This document shows, piece by piece, positions 20,393 to 28,773 of a stretch of 64,000 nt of DNA (the stretch's first letter is position 1; each line of letters opens with the position of its first letter). The notes below the pieces were generated by a model that did no database searches, was not told the origin of the DNA, and was given only the letters and a program-made list of their open reading frames with translations. The stretch comes from Phycisphaerae bacterium. Lineage in GTDB: Bacteria > Planctomycetota > Phycisphaerae > UBA1845 > UTPLA1. The DNA is taken from contig JAKLKO010000010.1 in NCBI GenBank assembly GCA_023150615.1, positions 62,001 to 126,000 on the forward strand. Reading direction: 5' to 3'. A program made the translations under genes and the position numbers.

Positions 20393-22183
20393 ATGGCGTC
20401 CGACGCGCCGCCCCATCCGGCCGCCGGCCGGCGACGATTCCTCCGCTATCTCGATCCCTCGCAGCACCCGCGGATTGCGCTCGCGGTGATCCTCCTCGGC
20501 GTGTATGGCGCATCACTGCGACAGCCGTTCATGGTGGATGACTACCGCAACTTGCGGATGTTCCGCGCGTACGACGCGGGCCGATCCGCGCAGCTCGATC
20601 TGTACGAATTCGCCTACGATCGGTCGACGATCGCCGCCGAGCGACGCGCCGGATTCCTGCCGTGGTGGGTCCGCGACGAATTGCGATTCCGCTTCTTCCG
20701 ACCGCTGGCGGAATGGAGCCTGTGGCTCGACTGGAAGCTGTTCGGAGACCACCCGCTCGGCTTTCGATTCGTCAACCTGGCGTTGTACTATATCGCCGTC
20801 TGCCTTCTGCCCGGGTTCTACGGACGATTCGCCGAGCCTCCGGTCGCCCGCTGGGCCGCGTTCCTGTTCGGCGTCGCCGGCAGCCACGCCGCGACCGTCA
20901 TCTTCCCCGCGGCGCGCTGCGACCTGCTCGCACTCATCGCCGGAATCCTCGCCGCGCACGCCATGGCGGCATTCCTCGCGCGCGGCCGGCCCCTGTGGCT
21001 GATCGGCGCGCTGGCATGTCTCGCGGCCGGCGTCTGCTCCAAGGAATCGGCCGTCCCACTCGCGCTCATGCCGATCCCGATCTTTGTCGCGCTGCGGACT
21101 GCGGCCGCTGCGACCGTGCCGCGCGCGGGGCGTCGCGCGATCGTTGCGAGCGTTTGCTGCATCGCGTTGATCCTCGGGTTTGTCGGCTGGTACGTCACGA
21201 ACGGTTACGGCAGCAATAGCTCGATGATGCTCGATCCGGCCGGTGCGACCGCCGATTACCTGCTCCGCGCGCCGTTCCGCGCGCTGCTTCTGCTTTCGAG
21301 CTGGCTGCTCCTCATGAACCCGATCATCCTCTACTTCCGCGAGACGTTTCAGCCGCTTCTGATTGTCTACGGAGTCATCGGCGCGGCGGCGCTGCTGCTT
21401 GTCGTGCGGAAGTTCCGGCGGCAACACCGCGGCGATCGTTCGGTCGCCGGCATGGCGCTGTGGGTACTCATGTTCCTTCCGCTCTTCGGCTGCAATCCGG
21501 CCGACAGCCGCATCCTCATGCTGCCATCCGTTGGTCTGTCGTTCCTCGCGGCGCGGTGGATTGCCGGCAACTTCATCGCCGGGCGCAACGTCGCGCTGCC
21601 TGTGCTGCTCTTTCTCGTCGGGAGCTTCGCCGGAACGGGCGTGACGATCGGATCGATCGAGATGCTCGAGCGCGTCACGCGCTCGCAGTACGACGCGGCC
21701 GTCGCGGCATTTGGTCGGCCGGTCGAGCGCGGCGATTACGTCTTCGTCGTCAACATCCCGGTCGCGATGTGGGCCCTCTGGGCGCAGGACCGGCTCAACG
21801 AGCATCGCGGCAATGGCGACCTTCGCATCGCGGCGCTGACCGACGTCGCCGGCCCGCACATTCGCCGCGTCGGGCCGAGCATGCTCCGCATCTCTGCGGG
21901 CGACGAGGCCATTCTGAGCAGCTTCGTCGGGCGCATGGGCTCGGTCCGCGGCGCGGTGCCCGACGAGAACTGGGTCGCCGATTCGGACGAGTACACTGTC
22001 CGGCCGGTTCGCGTCGAGAATGGTCGCATCCGTGAGATCGAGGTCCGCTTCCGCCGCCCGATCGACAGCGAACACTATCGCTTCATCGAGCTGAGCTTCA
22101 GCGGCGAGGCGCGGGTCGTGCCCGTGTCGGAGTTTCGTGTGGAGCCGGCGAGCACTACGTCAACTCATCAAGCGAGCAAATGA
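20393..22183 (+). CDS. Large polytopic membrane protein, GT-C glycosyltransferase-like
   Basis: 596 residues starting 2 bases after the gyrB stop, so probably in the same operon. About ten membrane helices occupy residues 25-440. An early loop after the first helix has MVDDYRNLRMF, placed like the catalytic acidic pair of GT-C enzymes (ArnT, PMT and relatives), and FRPLAEWSLWLDWKLFGDHPLGFR fits family members of that type. A soluble region of about 150 residues, probably periplasmic and beta-rich, ends the protein. Donor and acceptor are unknown. The last 29 bases overlap the convergent HAD gene. Confidence 0.6.
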   Translation: MASDAPPHPAAGRRRFLRYLDPSQHPRIALAVILLGVYGASLRQPFMVDDYRNLRMFRAYDAGRSAQLDLYEFAYDRSTIAAERRAGFLPWWVRDELRFRFFRPLAEWSLWLDWKLFGDHPLGFRFVNLALYYIAVCLLPGFYGRFAEPPVARWAAFLFGVAGSHAATVIFPAARCDLLALIAGILAAHAMAAFLARGRPLWLIGALACLAAGVCSKESAVPLALMPIPIFVALRTAAAATVPRAGRRAIVASVCCIALILGFVGWYVTNGYGSNSSMMLDPAGATADYLLRAPFRALLLLSSWLLLMNPIILYFRETFQPLLIVYGVIGAAALLLVVRKFRRQHRGDRSVAGMALWVLMFLPLFGCNPADSRILMLPSVGLSFLAARWIAGNFIAGRNVALPVLLFLVGSFAGTGVTIGSIEMLERVTRSQYDAAVAAFGRPVERGDYVFVVNIPVAMWALWAQDRLNEHRGNGDLRIAALTDVAGPHIRRVGPSMLRISAGDEAILSSFVGRMGSVRGAVPDENWVADSDEYTVRPVRVENGRIREIEVRFRRPIDSEHYRFIELSFSGEARVVPVSEFRVEPASTTSTHQASK

Positions 22184-22823
22184 CCGACTCCGGCCGGCCG
22201 TCGAGCGGCGCGGGCGCATCGACGTAGAGCGCCCCGGGACGCCGAATCTGGATGGAACGCCAGCCGAGCCGGTTCGGCGCAACGAAGTCCTTGGCGGGGT
22301 TGTCGGCCACGTACGTGCAATCGCGCGGCGCTGCCCCGAGCACGTGCGACATTCGGACGAATGCCGCCGTATCGGGCTTCCAGTGCGCCGCGCCAAGTTC
22401 GTCGGTGAGCACGATCGCGTGTACGCGCGATTCCAGTCCCAGCGCGCGGACCTTGGCTCGCTGCGCCGCGGCGCGTCCATCAGACAGAACGCCCAGCCGC
22501 GCGGTAGCCGCCAGGCGTCGCAGCGCCCGGTCCGCGTCTTCGCAGAGCGAGATCGTCGGCCCGTGTTCGCGATAGCACGTGATCATCCGCGCGAGCAATG
22601 TTGCATCGCCCGACCGGCCGAGTTGCTCCAACAACGCGTTGAAAGTCGTCAGACGATTGCCGCGGTCGAACTCGGCGACGAGCCGCTCGCGGATCAGGTC
22701 CGCCGGCCCCAGGTCGTCAGCCAGCGCGGCGGCCACCGCGCGAAACCCGCTGAAGACATAATCGCGTTCGAGGTAGAGCGTGTCGTCGAGATCAAAGACG
22801 ATGGCGCGGGCCGTACCGCTCAT
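22155..22823 (-). CDS. HAD-superfamily hydrolase
   Basis: 222 residues with all four HAD motifs: DLDDT with nucleophile Asp11 and Asp13, LSDG (motif II), KPD (motif III Lys) and YVADNPAKDF (motif IV acidic residues). The helical cap between motifs I and II is of the C1 type, so a small phosphorylated metabolite is the likely substrate. Its ATG overlaps the stop of the ATP-grasp gene (22820-22823), showing translational coupling. HAD/ATP-grasp pairs recur in surface-polysaccharide clusters, so a role in making a modified sugar or amide precursor is plausible but not shown. Confidence 0.85.
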   Translation of the reverse strand: MSGTARAIVFDLDDTLYLERDYVFSGFRAVAAALADDLGPADLIRERLVAEFDRGNRLTTFNALLEQLGRSGDATLLARMITCYREHGPTISLCEDADRALRRLAATARLGVLSDGRAAAQRAKVRALGLESRVHAIVLTDELGAAHWKPDTAAFVRMSHVLGAAPRDCTYVADNPAKDFVAPNRLGWRSIQIRRPGALYVDAPAPLDGRPESVICSLDELT

Positions 22824-23950
22824 CGCCGTCTCCGCTTCGCGCGCGAACGCGTCGCGCGGCGCGCGCCGCCCGCGGTCCGCGACAACGGCACCGTCGGCAG
22901 GCGCCTGACGAAGACCGAACGGTCATAGCGCAGCATGTACATGCCGTTGCGGACCGCGCTCTCGCCGATCGGCGCGCTGCGGCCGGACAGCTCCCGCAGG
23001 ATCCAGTACGGAAAATCGGCGCCCGCCTCAATTGCCAGCGGGATGCCGCCACCGACTCGCGGGTTGATCTCGATAACGCGAATACGGCCATCCTTCGATC
23101 GAATGCACTGAATCGTGATGACGCCGACGCACTCGCGAAGCGACTCGACGACGCGCCGCCCGACGGCGCGGATCGCGCGGTCCATCACGACGACGCCTTT
23201 GCTCACCTCGCCCGAACGGACCTCGAGCCGCAAACGCGGGACGACGCATCGCGGACGCCCGTCGAAGCCCGCGTACGCATCGAGTGTGAACTCCTCGCCG
23301 CGCACCACTTCCTGCACGATCGGATCCGTAATCGTCCGCGCCATGACCCGGACGGCCTCGGCATCGCGACAGATGAAGTGCCCGCGCGCCGCGCTGCCCG
23401 CGCGCGGCTTCATGTACAGCGGGTACTTCAGCCGCCGGCCCCGGAGTACGTCTGGGGCGCCCCACGTCGCCGGGGAATCGATGGCCGACAGCAGTAAATG
23501 ATGGTATGCCAACAACTTATCGCGACAGATCGCGACGACGCGCGGACTGGAAATTAGTGCGGTGCACCCCGCTTCGGCGAAGCGCTGCCGGGCCATTGCC
23601 AATTGCAGCAGCTCCGAATCGATCAGCGGCACGAGCACATGAATCCCGTACCGTCGCGTCAGTCCCACCAGCGTGTCGATGTAGCCAGGATCGTTGATGT
23701 CCGGAGTCAGGCGGGCGCGATCCACCAGGTGCATTCCCGGCGCGATCCAGCTCCGGTCCGTTCCCCATGCCTCGACGGTCCGGCCGAGCCGCTGGCCCGC
23801 GCGGCGGAACGCCTCGATCAGTTCCACGCGTCGCCCCACGCAGCTAAACAGGACTCGGATCGGTCCGCGCGGCGGGAGTTTCACGGGGAATGGAGCGGTC
23901 TCAGGACGCATCGACGGCTTCGCTCGTGAGGTCGCGTGAGATTGTCCCAA
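22820..23950 (-). CDS. ATP-grasp ligase (carbamoyl-phosphate synthase-like)
   Basis: 376 residues from 23950; an ATG at 23911 (MRPETAPF) would give 363 and is equally possible. The N-terminal Rossmann-like preATP-grasp part (FSCVGRRVELIEAFRRAG) is followed by the ATP-grasp core. Key segments are YPLYMKPRAGSAARGHF, EVVRGEEFTLDAYAG and VIEINPRVGGGIPLAIEAG, where Glu and Asn bind magnesium-ATP. Such enzymes join a carboxylate to an amine or thiol through an acyl phosphate. The C-terminus is very Arg-rich. It is coupled to the HAD hydrolase downstream. Confidence 0.85.
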   Translation of the reverse strand: MGQSHATSRAKPSMRPETAPFPVKLPPRGPIRVLFSCVGRRVELIEAFRRAGQRLGRTVEAWGTDRSWIAPGMHLVDRARLTPDINDPGYIDTLVGLTRRYGIHVLVPLIDSELLQLAMARQRFAEAGCTALISSPRVVAICRDKLLAYHHLLLSAIDSPATWGAPDVLRGRRLKYPLYMKPRAGSAARGHFICRDAEAVRVMARTITDPIVQEVVRGEEFTLDAYAGFDGRPRCVVPRLRLEVRSGEVSKGVVVMDRAIRAVGRRVVESLRECVGVITIQCIRSKDGRIRVIEINPRVGGGIPLAIEAGADFPYWILRELSGRSAPIGESAVRNGMYMLRYDRSVFVRRLPTVPLSRTAGGARRATRSRAKRRRR

Positions 23951-23973
23951 ACGAATCGACGCGTCAAGGCGGC

Positions 23974-24687
23974 CTAACGCGTGCCCGCCGGCTGGTACAT
24001 CGGGTCGCGCGGATCATCGTGCGTCATCAGCAGCGTTTCGAATTCGCTCGCGGACGGTGCCGCTTTCGACTCGCGGGCCGGTACTCCGACCACCGTACTC
24101 ATCGGGTGCACGTCGCGGATCACGACCGCTCCCGCGCCCACCACCGCGTCGAAGCCGATTCGGACGCCCTGGATGACCGTCGCGCCGATGCCGACGAACG
24201 CCCCCGATTCGACCGTCACGTGACCGGCGAGCCTCACGCCGGGACAGATGTGCACCGCCGTGCCGATCATCGACTCGTGGTCGATGATGCAGCCCGTGTT
24301 CAGAATGACCGAGTCGCCGATCTGCACGTGCGCGCAGACGACCGCGCCCGCCGCGACGACCGCGTTGCGGCCCAGCCGCGCCGTGCGAGCGATCTGTGCC
24401 GATGGATGCACGGCCGATGCCAGCTCCAGACCGGCCGTCTCGACGATCGTCGAATACGCGCGTCGCACGCCGTTGTCGCCGATGGCGACGACGGCTCCGC
24501 TCACACCCTTGGTCTTCAGCTCGTTCAGCAGATGGTGGTCGCCGAGGACCGCGACGCCGTCGACCCGCCGGCCGTGCAGCGTGGCGTTCGCATCCAGGAA
24601 CCCGACGACGTGGTGCTCGCCGGCAGCATGGAGGATGTCGAGGACGACGCGTCCGTGTCCGCCGGCTCCGATAATGACGATGTTCAT
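23974..24687 (-). CDS. PglD/NeuD-type sugar N-acetyltransferase
   Basis: 237 residues from the ATG at 24687 (MNIVIIGAGGHGRVVLDIL). The N-terminal 75 residues form the Rossmann-like UDP-sugar binding part, and residues 95-215 form a left-handed hexapeptide beta helix (ICPGVRLAGHVTVESGAFVGIGATVIQGVRIG). The catalytic His is in IDHESMIG, and GVPARE near the C-terminus contacts acetyl-CoA. Family members acetylate the 4-amino group of UDP-amino sugars used in surface glycans. It lies just upstream of the ATP-grasp/HAD pair on the same strand and may belong with it. Confidence 0.85.
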   Translation of the reverse strand: MNIVIIGAGGHGRVVLDILHAAGEHHVVGFLDANATLHGRRVDGVAVLGDHHLLNELKTKGVSGAVVAIGDNGVRRAYSTIVETAGLELASAVHPSAQIARTARLGRNAVVAAGAVVCAHVQIGDSVILNTGCIIDHESMIGTAVHICPGVRLAGHVTVESGAFVGIGATVIQGVRIGFDAVVGAGAVVIRDVHPMSTVVGVPARESKAAPSASEFETLLMTHDDPRDPMYQPAGTR

Positions 24688-25092
24688 GGGCGGGATCCTG
24701 TTGCGGCGCCGCTGGCGCGCGGCCGAGAGGAAGTATCGGTTCACTTGGAATGGCCGCTGAACTCTCCCGGACGCGAATCCCGGTACGACGATGCAACGTG
24801 CACGACTTTGCGCGATCCGCGTCGCGCCGCCGTGCGTACCAGCATTGGCAGCGGCGGCGCGAAATTGCGACGCGCGAGTCCTGCGCGATCCGCGCCCGGA
24901 CGACGCGCAAATCACGCCGATCCATGCCGCAGGGAGCGAACGTGGCGCGCGGCGCAACACCCCGCTGCGACGACCACTTAGCGATCCCGTTTTCTTGCAA
25001 GACCTCGAACGCGCTGCCGATATTACCGGCACGATTCGCCGGGCCTGCCGCCAGACGGCTGGGCCGCGCGAACCGGTGAGGGTTGGACTCCG
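24688..25092. other. Divergent intergenic region between acetyltransferase and exosortase operon
   Basis: 405 bases separate divergent genes. Open frames across it are Arg-rich and not protein-like. It should contain the promoter of the exopolysaccharide operon starting at 25093, but I find no convincing -35/-10 pair, operator or RNA structure. Confidence 0.4.
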
Positions 25093-26904
25093 GTGGCTCA
25101 TCGCAGTTCGAACGATCGACGAGACCGCGCCTCCCGCGTCGCTGCCTGTCTTGCGCTGGCCGCGCTCGGAACGCTGCCGGCCGGATGTGAACGCGCCTGG
25201 CGCAACGGACTGATTGACCCGACGCAGGTCGGCCGGTTTGATCCCAAGCCCGTTCGGAACGAGATTCGAAGGACTCTCGGCCCACTCGACGAGCCCTCTG
25301 GAATCCCGGGTGCGGTCGAGCCGACGCGCGAGGACCTCATCGCCACATATGAAGAGCCGCCGCTCCAGCGCGGCGACGTCATCGATCTGTCGGTTTTCGA
25401 GCTGCTCCAGCCCGGCCTGGCGACCGACATCCGCCGGCAAGTCAACGAGGTCGGCTATATCACCCTTCCCGTGCTCGGCGCGATCAAGGTCACCGGCCTG
25501 ACGCCGCGGCAGCTCGAACTGGAGCTGATCAACCAGTTGCAATCGCAGGATATCCTGCGCAACCCCGAGGTCTCCGTCACGGTCGTTGTCTCGCAGGCCA
25601 AACGCTTCTCTGTCGTTGGAAACGTCAATCGCCCCGGCGAGTATCCGATCCCGCGAGCGGACTACCGCCTGCTCGAAGTGATCGGCGCGATCGGCCCGCT
25701 CTCCGCGCTGCAAGAAAACGTCTACGTCATGCGCGGCGGACTTCCCGCGGGGCAGACCCCGCCCGGCGTCGAAGAGACGTTCCGACGACCGGCGGCTGCG
25801 CCAACGGGCGAATCAGCGCCGCCGGAGTCGCAGCCGCCGCCCGCCGCGCCGGATGATCCGTTCGCGCCCGAGGACGCACCCATCGCGCCATCGCTCGGAG
25901 ACATCACGTCGCGCGGACCGGCTCCCAGTTCGGACGGCATGGCGCTGCTCCAAGCGGATGATCGCGCCCCCCCCGCGTCGGGCGGAGCCCCTGCGCCGTC
26001 AAGTGACACACAGCCCTCACCCCCCGTGACCACCGGCGCGTCGATGCTCGATCCGGTGGAGGACCTGAATGCCGCATCCGGCGCGCCGCCCTCGGAGTCG
26101 CGCCCCGGTGCCCCTCCGACGAATCTGCCGTCGCACACCGACTTCCTCGAGGTCCTCGAGCAGCCGCCGACCAAGATCCCGGAGCTCGAATCTCTCACGA
26201 GCCGAAAGGCCCCCGCCAGCAAGTTCATCTTTCTGAACGGCGACTGGGTCGAAGTCACCGAGACCGCGCCAGCCGCCACCGCCGAAGGCGCGCCAGCTCC
26301 GGCTGGACCGGGCGATACGACGACCGCCAGCAAGCCGCAATCCATCGACTGGGAGGCCCTCGGCGAAGCGGAAACGCCGCTGCGGGTCATCGAAATCCCG
26401 GTCGAGAAGCTCATGAACGGCGAGATGCGATACAATATCGTCGTCCGCTCCAACGACATCATCAACGTGCCGGCGGGCGTGACCGGCGAGTACTACATCA
26501 CCGGCCATGTGTCGCGCCCCGGCGCCTATGCCTTGGGCGGGCGTGAGGTTACAGTGAAGGAGGCGATCGCCTCCGCGGGCGGCTTCAGCCTTCTGGCCTG
26601 GCCGTCGCGATGCGAGATCGTCCGCCGGATTGCCGGCGATCAGGAGGAGATTCGCTCGATCAATCTGGATAAAATCTTCTCCGGCGAAGAACCTGACTTC
26701 TTCGTTCGGGCAAACGACATCATTAATGTCGGAACGACCGCCGTGGCGCCGTTCTTGGCGACCGTTCGAAACGCCTTTCGCATGAGCTACGGCTTCGGAT
26801 TCGTTTACGACCGGAACTATGCGGACGAGGACACGTTCTTTGCGGAAGAAGCCCTGCGATCACGTCGGCGCGCAGAACGAATCCAGCGGGGCTTCCCGCC
26901 TTGA
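25093..26904 (+). CDS. Wza-like polysaccharide export lipoprotein with split SLBB domain
   Basis: 603 residues from a GTG. The lipoprotein signal ends at Cys32 (LPAGC). Residues 89-168 are the polysaccharide export domain (GDVIDLSVFELLQPG, VNEVGYITLPVLGAIKVTGLT). The first SLBB domain begins at 171 (VVGNVNRPGEYPI) and breaks at 213. A Pro/Ala-rich insertion of about 215 residues follows, after which the SLBB pattern resumes at 430 (VIEIPVEKLMNGE, NDIINVPAG). A second SLBB covers 466-547. The protein should form the outer-membrane exit channel for a polysaccharide, working with the Wzc-like kinase at 33304. It heads the exosortase operon. Confidence 0.88.
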   Translation: MAHRSSNDRRDRASRVAACLALAALGTLPAGCERAWRNGLIDPTQVGRFDPKPVRNEIRRTLGPLDEPSGIPGAVEPTREDLIATYEEPPLQRGDVIDLSVFELLQPGLATDIRRQVNEVGYITLPVLGAIKVTGLTPRQLELELINQLQSQDILRNPEVSVTVVVSQAKRFSVVGNVNRPGEYPIPRADYRLLEVIGAIGPLSALQENVYVMRGGLPAGQTPPGVEETFRRPAAAPTGESAPPESQPPPAAPDDPFAPEDAPIAPSLGDITSRGPAPSSDGMALLQADDRAPPASGGAPAPSSDTQPSPPVTTGASMLDPVEDLNAASGAPPSESRPGAPPTNLPSHTDFLEVLEQPPTKIPELESLTSRKAPASKFIFLNGDWVEVTETAPAATAEGAPAPAGPGDTTTASKPQSIDWEALGEAETPLRVIEIPVEKLMNGEMRYNIVVRSNDIINVPAGVTGEYYITGHVSRPGAYALGGREVTVKEAIASAGGFSLLAWPSRCEIVRRIAGDQEEIRSINLDKIFSGEEPDFFVRANDIINVGTTAVAPFLATVRNAFRMSYGFGFVYDRNYADEDTFFAEEALRSRRRAERIQRGFPP

Positions 26905-26958
26905 TGGCCGCGTCCGCCGCTGCGGGCGGCTGGCCCGGGTGCGACAGGATTTGATCGC

Positions 26959-27963
26959 ATGACGCCGCCCCACGCCCAACCCGCTCAAGCTCTTTCCACC
27001 GAACCGCAACCGCCGCGCGGCAGTGATGCGCCCGCGGGCGTGCCGCGCTCGCGACGCGCGGCGCCGGTGACTGTTTCGGAGCTCTTCGGCCGGTTCGGGC
27101 TGACCAAGGCCGCTGCCCTCATTGCGGCCATGCTCTGGTTCTACTGGGACCACTGTCTGCGCCTGGTCCGCTTCTGGAGCGAAGACCCGGACTGGTCGCA
27201 CGGCTTCCTCATCCCCGTCTTCAGCGCCTACTTCGTCTGGTCCAAGCGCGACGCACTTGCGCGGGAACCGATGCGCACGAACTGGCTCGGCCTGCCGCTG
27301 CTCATCTTCGCGATTGCAGCGTACTTCTGGTCCGTTCGCGCAAAGTTTGGCTACCCGCAGGCCCTGACCATCGTCATCGCCGTCGCCGGCATCGTGCTGC
27401 TGATGTGCGGCTGGCGCGTTCTGAAGATCACCGGCTTCGCGATCGCCTTCCTCGTGCTGGCGCTGCCGCCGCCGGTGCGGATGTACCGCGACTTCACCCA
27501 GCCGCTGCAGCAGTTCGCCGCCGCCGTCGCCGAACTCGTGCTCAATTTCCTGCCCGGCGTCATCGTCGAGCGCAGCGGGATCAACCTCGCGTACGAACGC
27601 GTGACGGGCGAGTTCGGCTCGTTCACGGTCGCCGGCGCATGCAGCGGCATGCGCTCGCTCATGGCCTTCGTCGCGCTCGGGCTGGCGATGGCCTACTTCG
27701 CGCCGCGGCCGGTCTGGCATCGCGTCATCATCGCCCTCGTCGTCGTCCCGGTGGCCGTCTTCTGCAACATCATTCGCGTCGTCGTAACAGGGACATTCCA
27801 GATATACGAATACGGGAACCTCGCCGCCGGAACGCCGCACACCGTCCTCGGCCTCGCGACCTTCGCCCTGGGCTTTGCGATCTACTTTGGAATCCTGTAC
27901 GTTTTAGACCATCTCTACGAGGATGCCGGGGACGAGACGCTTCCGGCAGGTGCGAACCCATGA
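26959..27963 (+). CDS. Exosortase (XrtA/EpsH family)
   Basis: 334 residues with about eight membrane helices. The conserved active-site elements are all visible: Cys228 in GACSGMRS, Arg273 in NIIRV and His294 in GTPHT. DWSHGFLIP (78-86) is also typical of the family. Exosortases are thought to recognise PEP-CTERM tails and cleave or transfer the proteins to the envelope, in step with exopolysaccharide production. The 40 residues before the first helix are Pro/Ala-rich and not part of the domain. Its stop overlaps the next start (ATGA), and three PEP-CTERM proteins are encoded in this window. Confidence 0.93.
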   Translation: MTPPHAQPAQALSTEPQPPRGSDAPAGVPRSRRAAPVTVSELFGRFGLTKAAALIAAMLWFYWDHCLRLVRFWSEDPDWSHGFLIPVFSAYFVWSKRDALAREPMRTNWLGLPLLIFAIAAYFWSVRAKFGYPQALTIVIAVAGIVLLMCGWRVLKITGFAIAFLVLALPPPVRMYRDFTQPLQQFAAAVAELVLNFLPGVIVERSGINLAYERVTGEFGSFTVAGACSGMRSLMAFVALGLAMAYFAPRPVWHRVIIALVVVPVAVFCNIIRVVVTGTFQIYEYGNLAAGTPHTVLGLATFALGFAIYFGILYVLDHLYEDAGDETLPAGANP

Positions 27964-28733
27964 CGCCCAACCCATCCGAGTTGCGGCCGGCGACGGGCCG
28001 TCCATTGCTCGAACCAGCCTTCATCGCCGCCCTGCTGGTCATCCTGGCCGCCGGGGCGGGCCTTCGGTACGCGAAAGCGACCGGGTCATTACAGATTCTG
28101 AAGCGTCCAGCCCCCCTCTTGAAGCAGTTATCGGACCTTTCACCGGACGTCCTTGCCCCCTACATCCTGCGCGATTCCGCCCGCCTCCCGGAGGAAACCG
28201 AACAGGAACTCGGCACCAAGGCGTATATCCAATGGACGCTGGAGAACCCGCAGGCACCTGAAGAGTCGTGGGAGCGCCGGCTCAACGTCTTCGCGACGTA
28301 CTACACCGGCAACCCGGACCAGGTTCCCCACGTCCCGGAGGAGTGCTATCAACAAGGCGCGTTCGGAATCCTCACCGACGACTACATGGAGTTCAAGCTC
28401 GGCGCGATCCGCGGTGACGTGCCGATCCGCCGGCTGGCATTCCGGCCGCCGTCCACGCGCGCTGCGGGCGTCTGCGTCTACTACACATTCGCCGTCAATG
28501 GCGACTTCTACGCGCACCGAAACGCCGTCCGGCTCCGCATGGCCGATCCGCGCGAACGCTACTTGTACTACTGCAAGATTGAATTGGCATTCTTCCGCCA
28601 GAAGGGCGCCGGGACCACGCCCGAGATGGACCGCGCCGCGGAACGCATCATGGGACAGCTTCTGCCGGAGCTGATCCGGAACCATTTGCCTGACACGGCC
28701 GCGCTGGAGAAGGCGGCCGCCAACGCATCCTGA
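27960..28733 (+). CDS. EpsI-like exosortase-associated protein
   Basis: 257 residues, start ATG overlapping the exosortase stop. One N-terminal membrane helix (about 18-36) anchors a soluble domain outside the cytoplasm. The segment VPHVPEEC (H124, C129) matches the His/Cys signature of EpsI/DUF3485 domains, which occur fused to or directly after exosortases and are thought to assist sorting. The immediate coupling to the exosortase gene supports this. The second half has a Tyr-rich strand (ERYLYYCKIELAFF). Confidence 0.8.
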   Translation: MTPNPSELRPATGRPLLEPAFIAALLVILAAGAGLRYAKATGSLQILKRPAPLLKQLSDLSPDVLAPYILRDSARLPEETEQELGTKAYIQWTLENPQAPEESWERRLNVFATYYTGNPDQVPHVPEECYQQGAFGILTDDYMEFKLGAIRGDVPIRRLAFRPPSTRAAGVCVYYTFAVNGDFYAHRNAVRLRMADPRERYLYYCKIELAFFRQKGAGTTPEMDRAAERIMGQLLPELIRNHLPDTAALEKAAANAS

Positions 28734-28773
28734 CATGGACCTTCAACCCGTCGCTCGACGCTGAGGTGCCGGC

